DNA of 6,823 nt, taken from the NCBI GenBank assembly GCA_016202645.1, contig JACQOF010000139.1, positions 1 to 6,823 on the forward strand, in the 5' to 3' direction. The first letter of the stretch is position 1, and each line of letters begins with the position of its first letter. This DNA comes from a bacterium (GTDB lineage Bacteria > Lindowbacteria > 2-12-FULL-62-27). Positions 1 through 6,815 of the stretch are shown piece by piece. Position numbers and translations under genes: made by a program. The notes under the pieces are model-generated. The model ran no database searches, was not told the DNA's origin, and worked only from the letters and a program-made list of their open reading frames with translations.

Positions 1-52
1 AGAGTGTGCGTCCAATCCAATGATCCATTTGATCGATCTCTGCATGTTGATC

Positions 53-106
53 GACCTCCTTTGTGTGTAGTGTCATGAACACTGCCACAAAGCGAGGTCT
101 TTTTTT
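53..106 (+). terminator. Intrinsic (Rho-independent) terminator of an upstream gene
   Basis: A long hairpin is followed directly by a T run. GACCTC (53-58) pairs with GAGGTC (94-99), CTTTGTG (59-65) with CACAAAG (86-92), and GTAGTGT (67-73) with ACACTGC (79-85, one G-T pair). The loop is CATGA (74-78). This gives 20 base pairs interrupted only by a bulged T at 66 and a bulged C at 93. Seven T's follow at 100-106. There is no matching A run on the left side, so it is directional for + strand transcription. The gene it would end lies left of the window. It could also be a leader attenuator for the gene at 199, but there is no leader peptide or alternative pairing that I can see. Confidence 0.82.
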
Positions 107-132
107 ATTACCAATAATGTCAATACCCGGCC

Positions 133-148
133 CCAATTGGCCAATTGG
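133..148. repeat. Perfect 16-bp palindrome, possible operator
   Basis: CCAATTGGCCAATTGG reads identically on both strands. It is also a tandem duplication of the 8-bp palindrome CCAATTGG. It lies 50 bp upstream of the ATG at 199, between the terminator and the gene, where an operator for a dimeric regulator could sit. No regulator family is recognisable from the site. The symmetry is directly visible; the regulatory role is inference. Confidence 0.4.
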
Positions 149-198
149 CCCGGATCAAGGGCTTGACGGGAATCTCTCCTCTGTAGTTGGCTGGCGTT

Positions 199-1953
199 AT
201 GACCCTGACCCGCCGATGTTATGTCCGTGTGTTTGCGGCTCTGCTGATTGCCGGATGTCTCCGCCCCGCATTTGCCGACCCCGGCGGCGCGCCGACGGAA
301 TTTCAGAAATGGCAGGCGCAGACGGAGGGGGCGGTCGCCGAGATTTTCCAGAAATTCGCGAAGGAGCGCTACGCGGCGCTCGTGGAACTTCTGCCGAAGC
401 TCTCCGGGAAGGAGCGCGAAGAAGGTCTGTCAACGGCGATGGAGATGGCTCAAAGTTTCGGCGCGCCGGACGACGCCTCGGGTTGGGCGGAGACGTTGAT
501 CTTGGAGTTTCCGGATGGAGAAAAAGCGAAGCAAGCCCGCGGGTTTCTGGAGGGACTCACGCCGAACACGGGCGCTCCGCCGACGGCCTTTGAGAAAAAA
601 GACATCGACGGCGTCGTCCGCTCGCCCGCGTCGTATCGCGGCAAGGTCTTATTGATCGACTTCTGGGCGACGTGGTGCGGTCCCTGCGTGGCGGAAATTC
701 CGAAATTGCTGGAGATATACGAATCCCACCACTCGAAGGGATTTGAGATTCTCGGGGTGAGTCTCGACAAGGATGTGGAAACTCTCCGGGCCTACATTGC
801 CGATCGAAAGATGCCCTGGCCGCAAATTTTTGACGGCCCTGAGGGATGGGAGGAGGGTCTGACGGCCGAGTACGGCGTGCAGGGAATCCCGACGATGTTT
901 CTCATCGACCGAAAGGGCAACCTTGCCACAAGAGGACTCCGGGGAGACGCTCTCGCAGAAGAAGTTGCTGCGCTGGTCGAGGGCAAGTTCGCGGCCCCAG
1001 CCCGAAAAAAATCCGGAAAAGCCAAAAAATCTCGCGCAGTCCAGAAAACCAAACAGACGGACTGGGACCGCAAAGCCGGCGCCGCCTCCGCGGACATCCG
1101 CCGCATGCTGGACCGCGTCGGGTCCTTCGTCGACGTCCTGCATCGATATCCGATCGACGAGGACGAATGGCGCCTCCGGTGCGGCCCGCACCCGGCGTCG
1201 CCCTGGGGCACGCCGTACCGCTATCTGAAAACGCCCGATCATCCGTCTTTCACGGTCTATTGCCTTGACGACAAGTCGCGCCTCGCGGTCGACTATTATC
1301 ACAACGACAATCTCTTCGGCGGCGGTCTTCATATCCACGCTCCGGTCGAAAAAGGCGCGGGGGCATTGCCGGACAACCTTTTTTGGAACGCGCCCTATCT
1401 CGACAATCCCTTCGGAAATCTCATCGCCGACGCCCTCCGCGACGCCGCCGACGCCGATATCGCCTTCGTCAACGCCCTCACCCTCCGGGGCAATTTGGCC
1501 ATGGGTCCGGTGACGGAGGATGACTTGGCGCGAGTGGCGCCTTGGCCGGGAGATCAGGTGGTGATTCGGATGACCGGCGCGGAGATTCAGGAGGCGATGG
1601 CGAAAGCGGTCGAGCCCCGTTGGTTTCTATTCGTCTCCGGCCTGACCGGCGAATTCGGCCCAACTTCCCGCGGAACGATGGGTGTCTACCAGTCCGGCGG
1701 CAAGCCTCTCGATCCGGAAACCTCCTATACGGTGGCGATCAGCCGCTACCTCTACGGCGGCGGCGACCAGCATTCAATCTTTGCGGAGAAACCAATTGTT
1801 CGATCCGTGGAAAAATCCACGTTTGAAATTCTCAAAAAGTATCTTGCCAGGCGCCCCAAACCAGAAACCTATCACTCCCCCCGCCTTCGGGGCCACTTCC
1901 GCGAACACGTCCCCCAAATGGTCAGTCCCGCGTCCCAAATGTCCGCGCCGTAG
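199..1953 (+). CDS. Exported mosaic protein: TlpA-like thioredoxin, GspG-like segment, 5'-nucleotidase C-terminal-type domain
   Basis: The product is 584 residues from ATG 199. A basic n-region (TRRCYVR), hydrophobic core (VFAALLIAG) and AFA|D site at residue 26 form a signal peptide; IAGC (C20) could instead be a lipobox. A helical region follows to about residue 115. Residues 120-262 are a TlpA/ResA-type thioredoxin domain with LLIDFWATWCGPC (C160, C163) and the cis-proline motif GIPT (P231), expected to reduce or exchange disulfides outside the cytoplasm. Next come a Lys/Arg-rich linker (269-286) and a segment at 294-367 with ADIR, RYP and PWGTPYRY, resembling the soluble part of GspG pseudopilins. 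Residues 401-536 match the substrate-binding C-terminal domain of 5'-nucleotidases (GNLIADAL, SGLTGEF, GGGDQHSIF), but no metallophosphatase domain with DxH or GNHE motifs is present, so nucleotidase activity is not expected. The tail is Pro/Arg-rich. An in-frame TTG at 187 adds four residues; ATG was preferred because it gives a standard signal peptide. Neither start has a clear ribosome binding site. Redoxin and nucleotidase-type calls are firm; the GspG-like call is moderate. Confidence 0.88.
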   Translation: MTLTRRCYVRVFAALLIAGCLRPAFADPGGAPTEFQKWQAQTEGAVAEIFQKFAKERYAALVELLPKLSGKEREEGLSTAMEMAQSFGAPDDASGWAETLILEFPDGEKAKQARGFLEGLTPNTGAPPTAFEKKDIDGVVRSPASYRGKVLLIDFWATWCGPCVAEIPKLLEIYESHHSKGFEILGVSLDKDVETLRAYIADRKMPWPQIFDGPEGWEEGLTAEYGVQGIPTMFLIDRKGNLATRGLRGDALAEEVAALVEGKFAAPARKKSGKAKKSRAVQKTKQTDWDRKAGAASADIRRMLDRVGSFVDVLHRYPIDEDEWRLRCGPHPASPWGTPYRYLKTPDHPSFTVYCLDDKSRLAVDYYHNDNLFGGGLHIHAPVEKGAGALPDNLFWNAPYLDNPFGNLIADALRDAADADIAFVNALTLRGNLAMGPVTEDDLARVAPWPGDQVVIRMTGAEIQEAMAKAVEPRWFLFVSGLTGEFGPTSRGTMGVYQSGGKPLDPETSYTVAISRYLYGGGDQHSIFAEKPIVRSVEKSTFEILKKYLARRPKPETYHSPRLRGHFREHVPQMVSPASQMSAP

Positions 1954-1962
1954 GTTTCCCAT

Positions 1963-1991
1963 TTGACGCTCCCCTTGTTTATATATACAAT
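1963..1991 (+). promoter_or_regulatory. Housekeeping sigma-70-type promoter for the repeat-protein gene
   Basis: TTGACG (1963-1968) and TACAAT (1986-1991) each differ from consensus at one base and are separated by exactly 17 bp. The stretch from 1978 to 2007 is strongly AT-rich inside otherwise GC-rich DNA. Transcription would start near 1998, leaving an untranslated leader of about 60 nt before ATG 2061. A weaker overlapping candidate, TTGTTT (1975-1980) with TATATT (1997-2002) at 16 bp spacing, is also present. The -35 lies only 10 bp past the stop of the preceding gene. Confidence 0.72.
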
Positions 1992-2001
1992 AAAAGTATA
2001 T
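1983..2001. promoter_or_regulatory. Inverted repeat over the -10 region, possible operator
   Basis: ATATAC (1983-1988) and GTATAT (1996-2001) form an inverted repeat with a 7-bp A-rich centre. It overlaps the predicted -10 hexamer and start site, the usual place for a repressor site. The arms are only 6 bp in very AT-rich DNA, so chance is a real alternative. Confidence 0.25.
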
Positions 2002-2060
2002 TAAATACGGTCGATCTAAAGTCAGAGGGTGTTGGTGCCAGTTCATCGCCTCGCGATCTT

Positions 2061-5000
2061 ATGAATGCCATGCGAGCGCTTCTTTGGTCGGCCGTCTTTC
2101 AAACGCTTTTGGGGGCACTATTTGGGTTGGTCCTTGATACCGCTGCGCGGGCAACCGTCGCGCGGGACTTCAATGGTGGTGTGTACCTGTACAACCACGG
2201 CGATTACGAACTGGCGGCCCGCGCATTTGAGACCATCCTGGAAAAATATCCGCGTCACGCGCGGACGGATGAAGTTCTCTTCTGGCACGGCCAGACGCTT
2301 GGCCAGATGGGCAGACACGAACAGGCTCTGTCTCTGTTTCAGCGATTGATCGCCGAGCATCCCAAATCCAAGTTGCAGTCCAAGTCCCGGTTCGCCGCCG
2401 GCCGGTCCCTCGTGCGGCTCGACCGGCACGCGGATGCTCTGGAATATTTCAGCGCCGTTCTGGCGGATCCCGCCTCGGCCCGGGACAAGGAACTGGCGGC
2501 GGACTGCCGGATTTTTCTCGCCGAAAGTCACCTGGCGCTCGGCCACGACCAGGAGGCCGAACGATTTTTCCGCGCCGTTCTGTCTGACCGCAAGCTCTCG
2601 GTGGACAAGCGCCACGAAGCCGAATTCGGCCTGGCGAAAATTCTCCTCCGCCGCGGCCGGAATCAGGAGGCCCAGCCGCTGTTCGCGCGCGTCGCGTCCC
2701 GCGGCGGCCGGCATCAGGCCGAGGCCTTCATGTCGCTCGGCGATCTGGCCTATGCGGACCGAAAATATCTGGCCAGTCTCGAATGGTACGAAAAAGTGAT
2801 CCGGGCGGCCTCGGAGGCTCCCATCGGGTTCCGGACGCGCGCGATTTACAATGGCGCATGGTCCTACCTGGCTCTGTCCGAAGTCGACAAATCCCTCGCT
2901 CTTTTTTCCGAAGTTCTCGAAGACGCGGCCGCGCCGTCTGAAGTCCGCGCCGACGCGGCGCTCCGCGCGGCGCATATCCTGAGGGAAAAGGGCCGCCTGG
3001 AATCCGCGGACCGTTCCTTGACGGCGGCGCTGGCCCTCGCCCGGGAACACGGCCACGCGAAACTCTCCGACGAGATACTCGCGACTCGCGCGGAATGGTC
3101 CTTTATCGACCGCCGCTACGACGAGGCGAGTTCGTGGCTGTCGCAGGTAGCCGCCCGGGAATACCGTTTCCTGCGGCTGGCCGGCCAGATCGCCTATGAG
3201 ACCGGCCGCCCGGCTGATGCCGTCGCGTACTTTGACAGCGCCGCGCGGGTTGCGCCGGGCCGCGACGACGCCAACTTGTGTTTTCTGGACCTGGCCCAGA
3301 GCCATTTCGCGCGCGGCGCGTTTGATTCCGCGCTGGCCGGCCTCGATTTCATCCGTCAGCCGAAGGCGGATTTGAAGGCTCGTATGCAGCCATTTCAAGC
3401 GCGCGTTCTTCATAAAGTCGGGCGGTTTCTCAACGCCGCCCGGCTCTACGAAAAACTCGCCGCCGCGTACGCCGCCCACGACACCGGCCGGATCAGCCGC
3501 TCCGCGGCCCCAAGTGCCGGCGTCTCTGACGCCGGCCAGTCCCAGTGGTACCGGTACAACGCGGCCGTGGCCTACGCCGACGCGAAATACATTTCCCAGG
3601 CGTCCCGGATCCTGGACGAATTTGTCCATCAATCTGCGAAGGGGGACGGCCGCCTTCCCGCTCCGGACAGCGTCACCGCCGCGGCCCGTCTTCTGCAGGC
3701 GGATCTTCTCGCGTCCCAAAAAAAATATCCGGATGCTCTGGCGGCGTATGACCGGGCCGTCGACGCGGCGGCGGCCTTCGGGCCGGAAAATATTTATCTG
3801 GCGCATTCCCACCGGCTGGACTTCGCGGCCCTCTACGCTCTCGACCGGCTCGATGAATTCGCCCGGGCGTTCGTCGCGTCAGACGGGTCCGCCGGGTCCT
3901 ACCAGTTCGTCTGCGACCGCCTCCTCCGGGCCGGGCTTTTCGAGAGTCTTAAAGTCATTGCGAATGAGATGCTCACGCGCCATCCCGCCGGCCCCCGGCC
4001 TTTCCATTACCTGATGATGGCCAACTACAGATTGGGCGATCTGCCCGCCGCCGTGGAAAATCAAGCGGCGCTGGCGCGGGTTCTCAAGGACCAGCCATCG
4101 GCGGCGCTGGCGGATGAATCGTTTTTCTGGGCGGCCCGGCTGGCGCAGAGCGGCGCGGACCGGCCGTCGGCTGTCTTGGCCTACGAAGACTATTTGCGGC
4201 GCTTTCCGTTCGGAAAATATGTCCGGGAAGCCCGCTCGAATCTGGGCCTTCTGGCTCTCGATTCCGGCCGTCCGGATCTTGCGGAACAGAAATTCCTGGA
4301 ACTTCTGGAGGGGAAATCCGAAACCGAGATTCTTTCGGATCGCGAACTCTCGGACGTCCGATACAACCTGGCGTCCGTCCGCATCGAGCAGGGCCGATTT
4401 GACGACGCGTCGGCCATTCTCGAATCCCTCCTGTCCCAGAAATCCTACGAGTCTGACGCCGCCTGCCTGTACAAGCTGGGGTACGTTCACGCCGCGATGA
4501 AAAGGGACACCGCCGCCGAGGTTCTGTTTCGGCGCGCCGCTTCCGAAAAGGCCGCGCCTGCCGACGTTGTGGACAACGCGCTTTACGCGCTCTTTTCCCT
4601 CCTCTACCGCGGCGAGCGTTACGCGGACTTTGAATCGGAGTTCCGTCGTTCGGCCGGAAGGATCGCGGGCCGAACCACCGCCGCGCGCTCGCGCTTTCTG
4701 ATGGGCATGACTTTTTTTGACGCCGACCGGACGACGGAAGCCGCGGAACTCTTCAGCGCCGTCCGCCAGACCGGCGACGCCGACCTCGACCTCGACGCCG
4801 CCCTGAGGCTCGCCGACTGCCATTACAATCTCCGCAAATATGATCTGGCTCTCGAAGGATATTCGCGCGTCGCCGGGGAGTTTCTGCACACCCGGCGCGG
4901 TCTCGACGCTCTTTACGCCGTCGGTGTCTGCAAAGCCCGTCTAGGGATGTTGGCCGAAGCTCTGGAGGAATTCAACCGGTTCCTGCGCGCCCGGCCGGAC

Positions 5001-6815
5001 GACCCGCTCGCCGTCGACGTCGCGCTTGAGGCCGCGCGGCTGTACATCTCTATCGGAGACCCCCGGCGCGCCGAGGACAAACTGACCTTCCTGGAAAAGC
5101 GCGGGATTCAAGGCGCGGTCCTCGACGAAACCCGGCGGATGCGTCTTCAGGTCTACCGCAAACGCGGCGACGACAAAAATGTCATAGAGGCGGCGAAGAT
5201 TCACAGAGCCGATCTGGGTCCGGACGTCGAAGTGTCCCTGTGGGCCGCGGAGTCGGCGCTTCGGACGGGCCGGCTCGGCGAGGCCATTGCCCTACTGGAT
5301 GGATTCGATACCGCCGTCATGGACGACGGCCTCCGGGCCTCCATCGGATTCTACCGCGCCGAGGCCCTTCGACAGCGGGGTGACACGTCGGCCGCGGATC
5401 TCTACGGGAAACTTCTGGATGCCGCGGACAGCGACATCCGTCTGGCCGCGCGATACCGGTACGGCAGATTTTTGGCGGAGACCGGTGAAGACACCGGCGC
5501 CTGGCAAATGCTCTCGTCGGTCCTGTCTCATCCCGCCGCGCGTCAGACTCCGTTTTTCCAGGATGCCGTCCGCTTCGCCCTGGCGTCCGCCAAATCGGCG
5601 GGCCGTCCCGGGGACGTCTCTTCCCTCTGCGCGACGTTCGCGTCCGACCTGACCGCCAAGCCCGACCGCAAACTGACGGCGGAATACGAACTTTGGGCCG
5701 CGCTGGCGCTTCAGAAAACGGAAGAAGCGCTTGCCGCCGCCGAAACGCTGCTCTCTCTTGGCGTAGACTCCGCGCGCCAGGATGAAATCCGGATGATCCA
5801 GGTGCGGATGGCCGTGTCGCGAGGCGAGGCCGGCCGGCCCATCCTCGAAGATTTGGTCAAGAAGGGCCGTCGGGAATCGTGGACGTCCGCCGCGGCGGAG
5901 GCGTTGCTGGCGGCGGCGGTCAAGGAAGACCGTCACGCCGATGTCATCCAGATCGTCCGGCTTATGCAGAGCAAGCTCGGCGAGATCGCGCCCGCGGCGC
6001 TCTACGCGCGGGCGATGGCTCACATCGCGATGGGGGACACGCGCGCGGCGATCGATCAATTCAGGCGCGCCGCGGACGAAACTTCCCCGGACACCTTTCA
6101 CGCCGCCTGGTCCGCTTTCCGCGTGGCGCAGGAGGAACTCACGGATCATCGGCCCGCCAAGGCCCGGCCGTTCCTCCGTACCGCATGGCAGCGCCGCGGG
6201 AATTTGGACGAAGTGGCGTCGCGTGAAACGGGCCGTCAGTTGGTCGATATTCTTTTTGAATTGGAGGATGCCGCCGGTTTGCGGGAGGTCGCCGCCGACA
6301 GCCGGCTCCCGGTTGTGCCTGGCGGGTTGGATCTCCCGGCGGGTCTGGCGGCGTGGATTGACAAGGATTATTCCGCCGCCGCGGCGAGCCTGGCGAAGGT
6401 GGACCATCCGGACCGCCGGATCCGGCAAATGACCGCGGACTCCCTGAAATTTTCCGCAGACACGCACGCCGCCATCCGCGCCTACGAGAAGATCGCGGAA
6501 GAAGAAGGCACGGCATCGGCCGCCGCCGCGCTCGAAGCCGCCGCGCTCTACGGCTCGATCGGAAAAACGGCGGAGGGCCTCATCGCCGGCTACAAGATCC
6601 TGGCCGAATACGAATCCGACACCACGACAGACCTGGCCGCCGACGCGCTTCTGGTCATCTGCGCGCTTTACGCCGATTCCGGCGACGCCGACAAGTTCCG
6701 CGCGTCCGCGGAGGAACTCTCCAGAAAATATCCGAAAAGCCGGCAGGCCGGGGAGGCCGCCAAACTGGCGTCCCGGCGGTCCTTCGGGCTGATCATGGAC
6801 GGCAAATCCAGATGA
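2061..6815 (+). CDS. Giant exported tetratricopeptide-repeat protein
   Basis: The product is 1584 residues. Residues 1-33 are a signal peptide or N-terminal anchor: a short basic start (MNAMR), a hydrophobic core of about 20 residues (ALLWS to LVL) and possible cleavage after ARA or TVA. The rest is almost wholly paired helices of TPR type. Clear repeats include residues 38-64 (GDYELAARAFETILEKYP), 74-101, 108-136, 148-175, 187-212, 221-248, 260-287, 369-399, 541-568, 711-749 (BamD/CpoB-like, with RRFPFGKYVREARSNLG), 766-792, 912-940 and 947-980. Repeats after about residue 1000 are more divergent but keep the Ala/Leu helical pattern. No catalytic motif or other domain is visible. TPR arrays bind proteins, so the likely role is a periplasmic scaffold or adaptor; the partner is unknown. 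A non-repeat insertion rich in Ser, Ala and Gly lies at about 472-496. A near-consensus promoter precedes the gene, but there is no Shine-Dalgarno sequence before ATG 2061; the in-frame ATG at 2070 is an alternative start. The stop overlaps the next start, implying an operon. Frame and fold are firm; function is not. Confidence 0.93.
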   Translation: MNAMRALLWSAVFQTLLGALFGLVLDTAARATVARDFNGGVYLYNHGDYELAARAFETILEKYPRHARTDEVLFWHGQTLGQMGRHEQALSLFQRLIAEHPKSKLQSKSRFAAGRSLVRLDRHADALEYFSAVLADPASARDKELAADCRIFLAESHLALGHDQEAERFFRAVLSDRKLSVDKRHEAEFGLAKILLRRGRNQEAQPLFARVASRGGRHQAEAFMSLGDLAYADRKYLASLEWYEKVIRAASEAPIGFRTRAIYNGAWSYLALSEVDKSLALFSEVLEDAAAPSEVRADAALRAAHILREKGRLESADRSLTAALALAREHGHAKLSDEILATRAEWSFIDRRYDEASSWLSQVAAREYRFLRLAGQIAYETGRPADAVAYFDSAARVAPGRDDANLCFLDLAQSHFARGAFDSALAGLDFIRQPKADLKARMQPFQARVLHKVGRFLNAARLYEKLAAAYAAHDTGRISRSAAPSAGVSDAGQSQWYRYNAAVAYADAKYISQASRILDEFVHQSAKGDGRLPAPDSVTAAARLLQADLLASQKKYPDALAAYDRAVDAAAAFGPENIYLAHSHRLDFAALYALDRLDEFARAFVASDGSAGSYQFVCDRLLRAGLFESLKVIANEMLTRHPAGPRPFHYLMMANYRLGDLPAAVENQAALARVLKDQPSAALADESFFWAARLAQSGADRPSAVLAYEDYLRRFPFGKYVREARSNLGLLALDSGRPDLAEQKFLELLEGKSETEILSDRELSDVRYNLASVRIEQGRFDDASAILESLLSQKSYESDAACLYKLGYVHAAMKRDTAAEVLFRRAASEKAAPADVVDNALYALFSLLYRGERYADFESEFRRSAGRIAGRTTAARSRFLMGMTFFDADRTTEAAELFSAVRQTGDADLDLDAALRLADCHYNLRKYDLALEGYSRVAGEFLHTRRGLDALYAVGVCKARLGMLAEALEEFNRFLRARPDDPLAVDVALEAARLYISIGDPRRAEDKLTFLEKRGIQGAVLDETRRMRLQVYRKRGDDKNVIEAAKIHRADLGPDVEVSLWAAESALRTGRLGEAIALLDGFDTAVMDDGLRASIGFYRAEALRQRGDTSAADLYGKLLDAADSDIRLAARYRYGRFLAETGEDTGAWQMLSSVLSHPAARQTPFFQDAVRFALASAKSAGRPGDVSSLCATFASDLTAKPDRKLTAEYELWAALALQKTEEALAAAETLLSLGVDSARQDEIRMIQVRMAVSRGEAGRPILEDLVKKGRRESWTSAAAEALLAAAVKEDRHADVIQIVRLMQSKLGEIAPAALYARAMAHIAMGDTRAAIDQFRRAADETSPDTFHAAWSAFRVAQEELTDHRPAKARPFLRTAWQRRGNLDEVASRETGRQLVDILFELEDAAGLREVAADSRLPVVPGGLDLPAGLAAWIDKDYSAAAASLAKVDHPDRRIRQMTADSLKFSADTHAAIRAYEKIAEEEGTASAAAALEAAALYGSIGKTAEGLIAGYKILAEYESDTTTDLAADALLVICALYADSGDADKFRASAEELSRKYPKSRQAGEAAKLASRRSFGLIMDGKSR

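Noticed and set aside
1-78. Open frame in the first bases, possibly the end of an upstream gene
   Set aside because: The frame from position 1 stays open to TGA at 76, but that stop falls inside the terminator hairpin, and the short peptide shows no motif. It cannot be told apart from non-coding DNA.
53-99. The hairpin as a tRNA or structured RNA gene
   Set aside because: It is a single stem-loop with no cloverleaf, no T-loop motif and an immediate T run, which fits a terminator.
163-191. TTGACG at 163-168 as a -35 element for the redoxin fusion gene
   Set aside because: At 16-18 bp spacing the expected -10 positions read AGTTGG, GTTGGC or TTGGCT, none resembling TATAAT.
187-198. TTG 187 as the start of the redoxin fusion gene
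   Set aside because: It only adds MAGV in front of a normal signal peptide beginning at ATG 199 and has no better ribosome binding site.
63-593. Plus-strand open frame starting at GTG 63
   Set aside because: It starts inside the terminator hairpin and runs out of frame through the signal peptide and N-terminal region of the redoxin fusion. Its product is Arg/Gly-rich without motifs.
1954-1985. Terminator after the redoxin fusion gene
   Set aside because: No stem-loop with a following T run could be found between the stop at 1953 and the promoter, so read-through into the next gene is possible.
2118-3812. Long open frame of 564 codons on the minus strand
   Set aside because: It lies wholly inside the TPR gene and its translation is Arg/Gly-rich with no domain pattern. 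It is explained by the GC-rich codon use of the + strand gene.
5292-6467. Minus-strand open frame of 391 codons, and others at 3879-4889 and 649-1338
   Set aside because: These are shadows of the two real genes, with low-complexity translations, no recognisable motifs and no promoter or ribosome binding site.
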